Position numbers and translations under genes: made by a program. Below are positions 26,927-35,187 of a stretch of DNA of 64,000 bases, one piece after another. The DNA comes from Fimbriimonadia bacterium. Lineage in GTDB: Bacteria > Armatimonadota > Fimbriimonadia > Fimbriimonadales > JABRVX01. The notes below the pieces were generated by a model. That model was not told the origin of the DNA. It was given only the letters and a program-made list of their open reading frames with translations, and made no database searches. Position 1 is the stretch's first letter, and each line of letters opens with the position of its first letter. Where the stretch lies: NCBI GenBank assembly GCA_039961735.1, contig JABRVX010000002.1, positions 1-64,000 on the forward strand. The letters run 5' to 3'.

Positions 26927-28040
26927 TCACTCCTTGCCCCCCGATGCCGAGCAACGGAGAAACGCTTCGATGAAGCCGTCGATCTCTCCGTCCAGCACGC
27001 CGAGCGTGTCTCCGGTCTCGAACCCGGTCCGATGATCCTTCACCATAGTATAGGGGTGTAAAACGTAGGACCGTATCTGATGTCCCCATTCGGCGGGCGG
27101 AACTTCTCCCCTCAGCAACTTCAGCTTCTGCTCTGTCTTGTCTCGTTCCAGCTCCGCCAGCCTCGATTCTAGGACGCGCAACGCCACCGCGCGGTTCTTG
27201 TGCTGCGACCTTTCGTTCTGGCACGTCACCACGATGCCCGTAGGGATATGCGTGATGCGCACCGCCGAGTCGGTCTTGTTCACGTGCTGCCCGCCCGCGC
27301 CGCTGCTGCGAAACGTGTCCACCCGAAGGTCCTCGGTGCGAATCGACACCTCGCCCTCCGCGACCACCGGGATAACCTCCACCATCGCGAAGGAGGTGTG
27401 CCGCCGCCCCGACGCATCGAAGGGCGAGATGCGAACCAGCCGGTGCACGCCGCGCTCCGAGCGCAAGTTTCCATACGCATACGGGCCCTCGATAATGCCC
27501 GAGACGTTTCGATACCCGGTTACGTCGCCCGGCGTTTCGTCGCCTATCTCGAAGCTGAAACCGCGTCGCTGCGCCCACCGGGTGTACATGCGGAGCAGCA
27601 TCTCGGCCCAGTCGCAGGACTCCGTCCCGCCCGCACCCGCGCTGATGGTGAGGATGGCAGGATCCGGGTCGTGAGGGCCGCCGAGAAGCGTCTGGATCTC
27701 CAGCGCGTCGAGGTCTTTCAGCACCTGGCGGGCACCTGCGACGAGCTCCTTCCGCATAGCAGGGTCTTCGTCGCCCTCGAGCAGGGATGCGAGCTCTTCG
27801 ATGTCCTCAAAGCGCTTCCTCAGGTCGCGGTACGGCTCGGTCCTTCCGCGGAGTTGGGAGAGCTTACGGACGGTCTCTTGGGCCTTGGTGGGGTCGGACC
27901 AGAAGTCGGGTTCCTGCTGCAGGCGCTCGAGCGCCTCGGTCTCTCGTTCTAGGCGAGAGACCTCAAAGATGTTCTCCGATAGCGTCCAGGCGTGGCTTAG
28001 CCTTGGACAGCGCTTGTAGGAGGTCGGGGATCGCTTCCAT
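26927..28040 (-). CDS. prfB: Peptide chain release factor 2, programmed +1 frameshift
   Basis: 370 aa encoded as 28040-27966 joined to 27964-26927, skipping base 27965. The first 25 codons start at an ATG with AGAGG upstream and end in CTT TGA, the canonical RF2 recoding site, with a GGAG Shine-Dalgarno-like element five bases before CTT. Reading then continues in the +1 frame (LEVSRLERE). RF2 releases peptides at UGA and UAA, and low RF2 favours the frameshift. The stop-codon recognition tripeptide SPF ([15 protein letters not shown]) and the catalytic GGQ ([20 protein letters not shown]) are intact. It heads an operon with two exported-protein genes. Confidence 0.95.
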
Positions 28041-28287
28041 GGAGATAACCTCTGACGGGAGCAGTGTACCCTGCGCGCGAGGTGCATGCACTCTGCCGCC
28101 CGGGGACTGTGCCGAGACGACCTTATTGCGCTCTCTGCGGGCTCTGCGTGAAATCCCATCCCGACGGCGTGCTGCAGCCGCTTCGCAGCAGGGCATCACC
28201 GGGGTACGGCACGGAGTGTCAACACGGGGTTCGCTAAGGGGTCGCCAAGATCGCATAGGGACACCGGGCAGCCACTCGCACGGACCC

Positions 28288-28326
28288 TCTCACCCCAGCC
28301 CTCTCGGAGACGGGGAGAGGGTGAGA
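28288..28326. repeat. Inverted repeat in prfB/lptD-like gap
   Basis: ccctctcaccccagccctct (from about 28286) is followed closely by gggagagggtgagag (about 28312-28326), which is largely its reverse complement. A related motif appears at 43782-43812. It is a dispersed GC-rich palindrome, probably folding in the divergent intergenic region; no function is evident. Confidence 0.6.
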
Positions 28327-28382
28327 GCCTCCACCTCGAACGGCGGAGGCATGAGGGCCGTGGCAGGGGGGCGGGGGGCGCC

Positions 28383-29981
28383 GTGGAACCTCAGGTTATG
28401 CTCCTCCGGACCTGCATCGCGGTTGCGGCGTCCCTTGTCCTCGTCTGTGCATGGGCGCAGCTGCCGCTCGGGGAGCCCTTCGAAGCCATCTACTCTTCTC
28501 TCAAGATCACGGCGCTGCCTGACCGGCAGCCCATCGTCGGACCGCTCGCGAAGTGGGTGCCGACGAGACTCGACCCTGGGGCCACGAACCGCTATCAGGT
28601 CGTTCTCACCGACCCATTGCTCCGGTACGGACCGACCTCCATCACGGCGGACGTGCTCGAGGTCGACACCGATGCAGGCACCTTGATGGCGCGGGGAAGC
28701 GTGTTCGTGGAGGACCCCATCGGCGTGCTTTACGCAACCGAGATGCTCTATCACTACAAGGCCGCGGAGGGTCGCGCCTTGGGAGTGTACGGGAACGCGC
28801 AAGGTGCCTACCTTCGTGCCGAGGTTCTGGAGTTGCGTAGGGGCGAGTGGAGCGCGATGCGCGGCGAGATTACCACGTGCTCCGAGGTGCCGGCACACTA
28901 CGCGGTGCGCTTCGACCGCGTGAGCATCCGTCCAGGCTCGCGGGCACGTGCGTACAAGGCGGCGCTTTCGATTGCAGGCGTTCAGGTGGCGCAGCTCGCC
29001 TGGCTAAGCGTTCCGCTGGACCGGCGCACCAACCAGTTGACCGCTCCCACCATCGGCTACAACAGCCGCCAAGGGTTGGCGCTCGCCTGGCGCAACGAGT
29101 TTCGAGTTGCGCGGAAGACCAGCCTCCTGGCGGAGACCGGCACCTTTCAACGTGCGTTGCCCGAGTGGCGAGGCATCTTGTCCTACAGTCTGCTCGACCC
29201 GCGCACCGCAGGCGCTGTCGGAACCCCGGACACCGAGGAAGGCGAGCGTTTCACTAGCTCCTACATAGACAACGTCTCCGTAGAGAGCCCGGAGAGCGAG
29301 GAGATGCGGCTGCGGACCCCGCGCTTCGTGCTCTTCTTCGAGAACTCGACCAACCTGCCCGTGTCGGCTCGGCGAGAGCCCGACGTGATCATCTCGAAGA
29401 ACTGGGAGCTGGGCACGCAGTGGAGCATCGAGCGGGGGCCCCTTTTCGGGAGCCTAGCGGTTCGCTATGGGCAGATCGCCGAGAAACCCTCGCTGCAGAA
29501 GGTATCGCGCAGCACGGTACAAGGCGTCTTCGCGGGCAGCCCCGTGCACATCGCTCCAAACGCATCGCTGCGGTTTCGTCTGGACGGAGGGCTCTACGAC
29601 TACGACGGTCAAGACCAGTATGGGTGGGTTCGTCCAGCCGGGGTCTTGGTGCTGGAGCCGGACCCGCGGTTGCGATTGGGGTTCAGCTATTTGCGTACGT
29701 TCGAGTCTGGGAACGCCGCTTTGGAACTGGATCGTCCCAGGGAGCTGAGGGCACTGCACGGGCGCATGGACCTGATGCTCGGAAAGACCTCCTTTTCCTT
29801 CCTGGCCAAGTACGACCTGGACCGCAACGACCTCTACGACATCGAGTTGGCGTTCCGGCAGACCGTTCACTGTGTGGAGCCGCACATCGTGTGGCGACGG
29901 GACCCCGGCGTGTTCCGGATCGGCGTGCGAATTCCGACCGTGGACCTTCTGGGCAACCTCATACGGAATCGCTTCCGCTAG
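28383..29981 (+). CDS. LptD/OstA-like outer-membrane protein
   Basis: 532 aa. The GTG at 28383 has a G-rich ribosome-binding stretch about seven bases upstream; an ATG at 28398 is an alternative but its AGG is too close. A signal peptide (LLRTCIAVAASLVLVCAWAQ) is followed by an OstA-like beta-jellyroll with ITADVLEVDTDAGTLMARGS and ATEMLYHYKAAEGRALGVYG. After that come alternating amphipathic beta strands typical of an outer-membrane barrel. LptD inserts lipopolysaccharide in the outer leaflet. Here the barrel is short compared with proteobacterial LptD (about 780 aa), so the exact substrate is unsure. Confidence 0.75.
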   Translation: MEPQVMLLRTCIAVAASLVLVCAWAQLPLGEPFEAIYSSLKITALPDRQPIVGPLAKWVPTRLDPGATNRYQVVLTDPLLRYGPTSITADVLEVDTDAGTLMARGSVFVEDPIGVLYATEMLYHYKAAEGRALGVYGNAQGAYLRAEVLELRRGEWSAMRGEITTCSEVPAHYAVRFDRVSIRPGSRARAYKAALSIAGVQVAQLAWLSVPLDRRTNQLTAPTIGYNSRQGLALAWRNEFRVARKTSLLAETGTFQRALPEWRGILSYSLLDPRTAGAVGTPDTEEGERFTSSYIDNVSVESPESEEMRLRTPRFVLFFENSTNLPVSARREPDVIISKNWELGTQWSIERGPLFGSLAVRYGQIAEKPSLQKVSRSTVQGVFAGSPVHIAPNASLRFRLDGGLYDYDGQDQYGWVRPAGVLVLEPDPRLRLGFSYLRTFESGNAALELDRPRELRALHGRMDLMLGKTSFSFLAKYDLDRNDLYDIELAFRQTVHCVEPHIVWRRDPGVFRIGVRIPTVDLLGNLIRNRFR

Positions 29982-30138
29982 TCCGCTAGGCAGCCGACCC
30001 ATTTGGCAGATTGTTCCGGTAACACTCCCGGCAAGACGGTGCAAGTTGTGATAAGATGATGGGCGAGGGCTGGTGGCGTCTGCCGCTTTTGCGCCAGGCG
30101 GCCCCCCGTGTTGTTTTGCTAGAAATGGAGGAGTAGAC

Positions 30139-30675
30139 ATGAGGGCTCTTTTATCGGCCAAACTCGCCGCTGTCTTCCTGCTGCTCGGTATAGCGATTGC
30201 GAGCACGACTGGGCGCGCCGAAGCGCAACCCATCCAGTTCACGGTTCCCCTGGACTCCTGTCTTGCCGCGCCCGGCACGCTGATGCCTGGAACGCTCGAG
30301 ATCTACACCCTTACTTGCGAGCGTGTAGACGGCGGCGACGGCCTGCTAGCATTCGGTCAGGAGAATCTCTTCGTTGCCGGCGTCGGGCCTGGCACGTATC
30401 ACATCCGCGTGAAGGTCGCCAACTGGCTCACCGTTTGGGTCCGCAACGTGACGATGGGTTGGAGCGGCGCAACACTTACCTTCCCGACAGCTGTCAATGG
30501 CGACGTGAATGGAAACGATGTCGTGGAACTTGCGGACGTCAGTTCGATCCTCGTGAACTTTGGCAACACAGGCGCACCCGGGATTGTCGGAGACCTGAAC
30601 TGGGATGGGACGGTTACGCTTCAGGACGTCACCATTTCGCTGCTCAACTTCGGGAAAGCCGGGGAGGGCTGCTAG
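30139..30675 (+). CDS. Secreted dockerin-repeat protein
   Basis: 178 aa; ATG at 30139 with GGAGGAGTAGAC upstream. A signal peptide (about 1-30) is followed by a beta-rich middle with GTYHIRVKVANWLTVWV. The C-terminus is a two-repeat dockerin type I-like calcium-binding region: NGDVNGNDVVELADVSSILV and GDLNWDGTVTLQDVTISLLN, each with Asp/Asn at EF-hand-like positions. No cohesin gene is present in the window. In this group of bacteria such tails are often general adhesion or anchoring modules and do not imply a cellulosome. Confidence 0.8.
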   Translation: MRALLSAKLAAVFLLLGIAIASTTGRAEAQPIQFTVPLDSCLAAPGTLMPGTLEIYTLTCERVDGGDGLLAFGQENLFVAGVGPGTYHIRVKVANWLTVWVRNVTMGWSGATLTFPTAVNGDVNGNDVVELADVSSILVNFGNTGAPGIVGDLNWDGTVTLQDVTISLLNFGKAGEGC

Positions 30676-30843
30676 TTCGCGTCTTTGCCGGCACGCGGGC
30701 CGGGGCGTTGGGGATGGGCCCCGGCCTGGCAGCGTCGGCTTGGGCCGATGGCCAGGAGTGCTACCACACACCACTGTGGGATGTTCGATCAGTGACGAGG
30801 CATGCGCACTGCCACCCTGATCGTGGACATGCATTAGGACGGG

Positions 30844-31047
30844 TCAGCGGGCAAAGGACGCCTCGAACTCCCAGGCGCTCTCCGAGTTCAGCGAGCGGTC
30901 CGGGGTGAAGGCATCCATGCCCTTCTCTTTGTAGCTCTACGCCCAGCGGTCCAGGAGACTGGGCGACAGGTCGTGCTCTCTGCGGCGTGGGTCTTGGTGA
31001 CTCGACCGAACACCACCTGTTGGCAGAGCAGTAGTTCTTTTCCTCAT
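30844..31047 (-). pseudogene. Transposase OrfA-like remnant
   Basis: Minus-strand reading from an ATG at 31047 gives MRKRTTALPTGGVR, then HQDPRRREHDLSPSLLDRWA, an in-frame TAG, then SYKEKGMDAFTPDRSLNSES. The pattern REHxLSPSLLxRW followed by YxEKGxxAFTP resembles the helix-turn-helix OrfA of IS3-like transposases. The internal stop, the short length and the lack of an OrfB or terminal inverted repeats show that it is dead. It sits in the 513-base gap between the dockerin gene and the ECF module. Confidence 0.5.
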
Positions 31048-31127
31048 AGGGGACACGCTTGTAACTTCTTGTTCTATCGGTCGAGGATGTATGTCTACAA
31101 ATCGGGTGGCAGTCCAAAGTCGCAAAG

Positions 31128-31163
31128 GGCGTGGCGCCCGGCCATTCGGCCGGGCGCCACGCC
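31128..31163 (-). terminator. 16-bp perfect hairpin downstream of ECF module
   Basis: Arms ggcgtggcgcccggcc (31128-31143) and ggccgggcgccacgcc (31148-31163) pair perfectly around a four-base loop. It lies 26 bases past the stop of the Spy-like gene on the minus strand. The following sequence (CCTTTGCGACTTT) has only short T runs, so termination may be partial. Confidence 0.65.
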
Positions 31164-31188
31164 GAAGACGCTGCGCATCGAGGTGCAA

Positions 31189-31698
31189 TCACCGGATTGG
31201 AGCCCGACCGAACGGGCAAATTCCCGTCCCGCGACCGTAGCCCATGCCGGGTCCGAAGCCGCCCTGGCCGCGTCCAGCCCCCATACCGAACCCGCCGCGA
31301 TTGCGGCCGCGCGGCATGGTCTGCATCAGCTCCTGCTTCAGGTCGCGCGAGTTGAGCTGCAGTTCGTGCAGGTCGCTCCGAAGCGCATCCAGCTTTGCCA
31401 GCAGCACTTCTCGCTGAGCCGGGTCAGTCGTTCCCGCGAGTTCGAACTGCACGGTGCGAATCTCGTTGTGCAGCCGGATCACCTCGTCTAGGAACGCTTG
31501 CTGCTCCGGGGTGCTGGGCGTCACTCGGGTCCACCATCCGCCTGCGTTAGGATTCGGAGTGGTGTATCCGTAGGGGCAGACCCAGCTTCTCTGGGCGCCT
31601 CCGTTCCCGTTGCCTTGGCCCTTGCCCTGGCCCACGGCGGCCAGTCCCATTCCGATCGCCACTACCACTGCCAGGCCGATCACCACAAACCGTTTCAT
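31189..31698 (-). CDS. Spy/ZraP-like small exported protein
   Basis: 169 aa; start at 31698 after GAGGAGG. A signal peptide (MKRFVVIGLAVVVAIGMGLA) is followed by a Gly/Gln/Lys/Asn-rich stretch. A helical hairpin follows (EQQAFLDEVIRLHNEIRTVQ, then QREVLLAKLDALRSDLHELQ) that resembles the LTXXQ-type Spy/CpxP/ZraP family of envelope-stress chaperones or metal-binding regulators. The C-terminal tail is Gly/Arg/Phe-rich. Its position downstream of an ECF sigma, anti-sigma and RseB-like gene fits an envelope stress operon. The Spy/ZraP assignment is by pattern only. Confidence 0.65.
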   Translation of the reverse strand: MKRFVVIGLAVVVAIGMGLAAVGQGKGQGNGNGGAQRSWVCPYGYTTPNPNAGGWWTRVTPSTPEQQAFLDEVIRLHNEIRTVQFELAGTTDPAQREVLLAKLDALRSDLHELQLNSRDLKQELMQTMPRGRNRGGFGMGAGRGQGGFGPGMGYGRGTGICPFGRAPIR

Positions 31699-31779
31699 CT
31701 CGTTACCTCCTCTTGCGCTTGCGTTCTGCGCTTTCACCCATACGGACGACCGCGCGCGGATTCGATTCCCTGATAGGGA

Positions 31780-32796
31780 CTACTTGAGGCCTGCGGCGAT
31801 GCGGTCCAGTTCGGACTTGGGCAGATCGCCGAGCACGAGGCTGGTCACGCCGTCCTTCGTCACGACCGCTGCGTTGGCCGAAGTGCGCATCGGCGAACCG
31901 CAGAGCCCCCTGCCCTTGCCTTGGCCGTATCGGTGCTGTTGACCTCTCCCCTGCGCTCCGCTGCCTGTCGCCGTCCTACCGCACTGCGGACACACCTCGT
32001 GGCGTGAGATGATGGATACGGACGCGAGACCATCCACGTAACGCGCGAGGCAGTAGGGCACCCCACCCGAGCACTGCGATAGGTGGTACCCATCGAAGAC
32101 GAAGCCGCGTGGCATGTAGGTGGGAGCCGGCACCCGGAAGCCCACTCTTCGCGAGATCTCGTCCCGCGTGTAGTGCCGGGTCGTATCCGAGGCGACTTCC
32201 CGTACCGTCCAGCCTTGTGGCACGCGGAATAGATCCGGAGCGAGCTTGGCCTGGTAGTCAACGCTAGAGTACACGGTCTGTGCCGTCAGCCGGCCAGATG
32301 CATCATGGGAGTCGCTCCTCAAGATCAGGGCCGTCTCTCTATCCACCCAAACTTTTCGCGAGGGGCTGCCCGCCCTTTTGCTGCGCACCGAAATAACGTC
32401 ACACTCCCGCCCGGCAACCGTGGCCTTGCCCGTGATTGTCACATCGTAGTTGGCCAGCAACGTCTCGATGCGGCTGGGTTCTCGGGTCGGCGAGGCCTTG
32501 ATGGCAGTCTTCGTCGTGGCATCCAGTTCGTACAGGTGTTTGCCGTCGTCCAGTACTATCCGCTGCTTGCCCCCGGGCAACACGTACAGGATTCGGGAGA
32601 GAGGGCCCTTCTGGTAGACCGTCGCCTGCACGGTGCTCCTGGACCCTTGGCCGGCGCCCAGGGTCTGCACACGTGCCGTGTACGATAGTGTGGTCCTCGC
32701 CTTCTCCGCTTGCCGCAAGCGTTCGGCAGCGCTCTGGCCCGAGGCGCCCACCACCAGCGCGAGTAATCCAGCGACCAGGCTAAGGCGCATCGCCAT
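31780..32796 (-). CDS. RseB/MucB-like regulator with Cys-rich insertion
   Basis: 338 aa; GGAGGCAACCG precedes the ATG. After a signal peptide, the N-terminal half has the LolA/RseB fold pattern (RTTLSYTARVQTLGAG, RIVLDDGKHLYELDATTKTA, KVWVDRETALILRSDSHDAS). The second half has PTYMPRGFVFDGYHL, matching the MucB/RseB C-terminal domain that shields the anti-sigma factor. A Cys/Gly/Gln-rich stretch (CSGGVPYC, then CPQCGRTATG at about 269, then GLCGSP) interrupts that domain. This could add metal or redox sensing. It overlaps the anti-sigma gene by 17 bases. Confidence 0.8.
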   Translation of the reverse strand: MAMRLSLVAGLLALVVGASGQSAAERLRQAEKARTTLSYTARVQTLGAGQGSRSTVQATVYQKGPLSRILYVLPGGKQRIVLDDGKHLYELDATTKTAIKASPTREPSRIETLLANYDVTITGKATVAGRECDVISVRSKRAGSPSRKVWVDRETALILRSDSHDASGRLTAQTVYSSVDYQAKLAPDLFRVPQGWTVREVASDTTRHYTRDEISRRVGFRVPAPTYMPRGFVFDGYHLSQCSGGVPYCLARYVDGLASVSIISRHEVCPQCGRTATGSGAQGRGQQHRYGQGKGRGLCGSPMRTSANAAVVTKDGVTSLVLGDLPKSELDRIAAGLK

Positions 32797-33238
32797 CGGT
32801 TGCCTCCAGCCCCACCAGGCCGAGGTGCACCCTATCGGCGAGTGGGTCGTTCCAGCCTAGATAGGCGTGCTGGCGCTCGTAGCCGACCTCGAAGTCCTCC
32901 TCTACCAACTCGGTAGGGGTCAGCACGACGCGCGGCCACATCAACCAGACAACCGCCGCCAGCGCAGCAACACCCACGGGCGCCCAGGCGTACCGGAGGA
33001 GATACGTGCGCTTCGGCTGAGGGGCTTTCAGGTGCGGTTCGATGCGCGCCCACAGATCGGGAGGCGCTTCCTCGCGCAGGGTCGAGAAGAGACGGGTGTC
33101 GGCCACCTCCAGTGCCTTCAGTTCCTCCGCGCAGGAGACGCACGTGGCGAGGTGCTGCTCGACCGAGCGGCGAAGCCGCGGGCTGAGCCCACCGAGCTGG
33201 TACTCCGGAAGCAGAATGCGCATGCGCTCACACTGCAT
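32780..33238 (-). CDS. Anti-sigma factor, zinc-finger (ZAS) type
   Basis: 152 aa. The N-terminal anti-sigma zinc motif is visible as C3, then HLATCVSC (His-x3-Cys-x2-Cys). One TM helix follows at about 84-102 (WAPVGVAALAAVVWLMW), then a periplasmic tail. Such proteins hold their ECF sigma factor at the membrane until a signal releases it. It overlaps the sigma gene (33228-33791) by 11 bases and the RseB-like gene by 17, matching the rpoE-rseA-rseB arrangement. Confidence 0.88.
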   Translation of the reverse strand: MQCERMRILLPEYQLGGLSPRLRRSVEQHLATCVSCAEELKALEVADTRLFSTLREEAPPDLWARIEPHLKAPQPKRTYLLRYAWAPVGVAALAAVVWLMWPRVVLTPTELVEEDFEVGYERQHAYLGWNDPLADRVHLGLVGLEATDGDAP

Positions 33239-33791
33239 CGCCGGTCACCTCCGGGCCCAGCGCTACCGCGCTCGACAGCGAGCGGCGCAGCGCATCCCGA
33301 GCGCGTGCGAGGCGAGAGACTACGGTGCCTCTCGGCAGGCGTAGGATGCGCCCGATCTCCTCCACCGACATCTGCTGGCCGTAGTAGAGGCTGATCACCT
33401 GCCGATGCTCCTCGCTGAGTGCGTCAATCGCGCCGTGAAGTGCATCGGCGCGGGCGCGCTCCATCGCCTGCGACTCGGGCCCTGGCGTGGGGTCTTGAAG
33501 CTGAGGGGGGATGGGCTCGGTCGGACGCGAGGACTTGCGGAAGTCCTGTACCTGGCGCACCGCTATACGGAACAACCACGTCTTGAACGCCTCGTTGTCC
33601 CTCAGGGCATTCAATCCATTCCACGCCTTGGCGAACACTTGCACCGTAAGGTCCTCTGCGTCTTCTCTTCGGGGCAACATCCTGCGAACGAATCCGAAGA
33701 CCCCGGTGGCATAACGCCGGTACAACCGCTCGAAGGCTGCCCGGTCGCCCGAGCGCGACTGCTCGACAAGCACGCTGTCGGGTATTTCCAT
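33228..33791 (-). CDS. ECF sigma factor (RpoE-like)
   Basis: 187 aa. The sigma-2 region spans about 10-80 (AAFERLYRRYATGVFGFVRR, DAEDLTVQVFAKAW, AFKTWLFRIAVRQVQDFRKS). Sigma-4 spans about 118-170 (ALSEEHRQVISLYYGQQMSV, EEIGRILRLPRGTVVSRLAR). There is no extra C-terminal domain. It leads the four-gene module sigma, anti-sigma, RseB-like and Spy-like. A possible ECF promoter lies at 33831-33856. Confidence 0.92.
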   Translation of the reverse strand: MEIPDSVLVEQSRSGDRAAFERLYRRYATGVFGFVRRMLPRREDAEDLTVQVFAKAWNGLNALRDNEAFKTWLFRIAVRQVQDFRKSSRPTEPIPPQLQDPTPGPESQAMERARADALHGAIDALSEEHRQVISLYYGQQMSVEEIGRILRLPRGTVVSRLARARDALRRSLSSAVALGPEVTGDAV

Positions 33792-33830
33792 TCGCTCGAC
33801 AGGCTATTCCCACATGTCACGGACGACGGG

Positions 33831-33856
33831 GACGCCCCTCCGATTCCCTAAGTTGC
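33831..33856 (-). promoter_or_regulatory. Possible ECF-type promoter of first sigma module
   Basis: On the minus strand GCAAC (33856-33852) is followed after 17 bases by CGTC (33834-33831), then further CGTC copies. It resembles the GGAAC/CGTC pattern of ECF-dependent promoters but the -35 is one base off and spacing one longer. The leader to 33791 would be about 30 bases. Confidence 0.35.
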
Positions 33857-33864
33857 GGCGCAGG

Positions 33865-35187
33865 TTATGGTTTTCCCTTCAAGGGTTGGCCGCAGAAGGG
33901 GCAGTAGCGCCATAGAGGGCCAAGGTGGGGGCGGCCGCACCAAGGGCATACAGTGTCCATCGAGTGGCTCTGCTGCATCATCAGGTTGCCTTCGCGCATC
34001 TGCTGGCTGAGCGCCCTGACTTGTTTCGTGGAGGCTTGCTCCTGAGTTCCCCTGCCGGCCTTCGCCACTGTGGGGTCGGTAATCAACGGCGAGATCACCA
34101 CGCGGTCCTTCTCCGCCTTCCACTCCGTTTCGGAGGCCAACGCGATGTTGGCGAGGGCTAGCCCGAGCTGAACTTCGGACAGGTGCACGGTGATGACTTG
34201 GCTCTGTGCTGTTTCCCTCACCTCGACCGGGACCGCAGCTTGTTGCGAGATCGCCTTGGAGAGAACACCCAACGTGCCGGTCTCGCTCAGGGTAATCAAT
34301 CGGTCCAGGTATGCGGGCCTCCCCGACCACTTTCTTTCTTTGCCCAGATCGAAGGACAGCTTCGTCCCGTCCTGTTCGACGATGGAGACTCGATTGGAAG
34401 CATCGAGTTCAGCGACTGCCAGCACCTTGCCGTCGTCCGTCAGTGCGGTGACCACAGCCTGAGTCTGGGTTTTGTCTGCTGCAGCCCGGAAGCCTCCTCC
34501 AGCACTGCCCCGAGACCCGCCGACGAGGCCGCCGTCGCCGAGTGTCTCGCTAGGTGGCGTGCCGGCAGTGCTCGGAAGGAAAGGGTTGGTCTCCGTGCCC
34601 GCCTCGGTTTCCCGAAGCGGGGGGGGCTTCGACTGGGGCAACACGTTGCCCCGTCCTAGGTTCACCCTCGGCTCCGGGCGCGGCCGCACCGACTCGCGAG
34701 CTTGCTCCATCTCTCGCATCGAACCGGCCGAGCCGGGTACCGGGGCTTCCACGCCGGTGGTGGGCCGCTCGGCGACGCTGCCTTCGTCGGTCGGCGCAGC
34801 CTCGGCCTTCTCCAGAGCGCTAGGTGCGGCACTGTGCTCCAACGTGCTGCCCGTGGGGGCGGAACCTCGTCCTCCGGCAATCCGAAACACGCCGAAAGCG
34901 ACAAAGGCCAAGACCGCCACCCCCGCCACGGTTGCCGGCCAACGCCAACGTGCTGCCAAGCCGGAAGCAGGTTGCGGCTCCCACCTCGGCGGGCGAGCGG
35001 TCTCAGGGGCGGCGAGAGGCCGCTGAGCTCTCACTTTCGCGAATAACTCTCGGTCGCTCGTCGCGCGAGCACGGCACGCCTCGCACTCCGACAGATGGCG
35101 CTCCACTTCGACTCGGCGGCGCTCGTCCAGCAGGCCTTCCTCGTATTCCCACAGCAAGCGGGGGCTGAAGCGGCAGTCCGTCTTCAT
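33865..35187 (-). CDS. Anti-sigma factor fused to STN domain and C-terminal zinc ribbons
   Basis: 440 aa. The N-terminus is a ZAS-type zinc motif (HLSECEACRARA, residues about 30-42). A TM helix (about 82-102, WPATVAGVAVLAFVAFGVFR) and a long Pro/Ser/Gly-rich linker (to about 260) follow. Residues about 290-375 look like an STN (secretin/TonB short N-terminal) domain: LITLSETGTLGVLSKAISQQ, AQSQVITVHLSEVQLGLALA. The last 30 residues hold two CxxC knuckles (CPWCGRPHLGPLWRYCPFCG). This combination is unusual and would place a ribbon and STN fold on the far side of the membrane. It overlaps the ECF gene by four bases. Confidence 0.75.
   Translation of the reverse strand: MKTDCRFSPRLLWEYEEGLLDERRRVEVERHLSECEACRARATSDRELFAKVRAQRPLAAPETARPPRWEPQPASGLAARWRWPATVAGVAVLAFVAFGVFRIAGGRGSAPTGSTLEHSAAPSALEKAEAAPTDEGSVAERPTTGVEAPVPGSAGSMREMEQARESVRPRPEPRVNLGRGNVLPQSKPPPLRETEAGTETNPFLPSTAGTPPSETLGDGGLVGGSRGSAGGGFRAAADKTQTQAVVTALTDDGKVLAVAELDASNRVSIVEQDGTKLSFDLGKERKWSGRPAYLDRLITLSETGTLGVLSKAISQQAAVPVEVRETAQSQVITVHLSEVQLGLALANIALASETEWKAEKDRVVISPLITDPTVAKAGRGTQEQASTKQVRALSQQMREGNLMMQQSHSMDTVCPWCGRPHLGPLWRYCPFCGQPLKGKP

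Noticed and set aside
28041-28159. 410-aa prfB product starting at 28159
   Set aside because: The upstream part is not RF2-like. The conserved gene starts at 28040 and uses the frameshift site.
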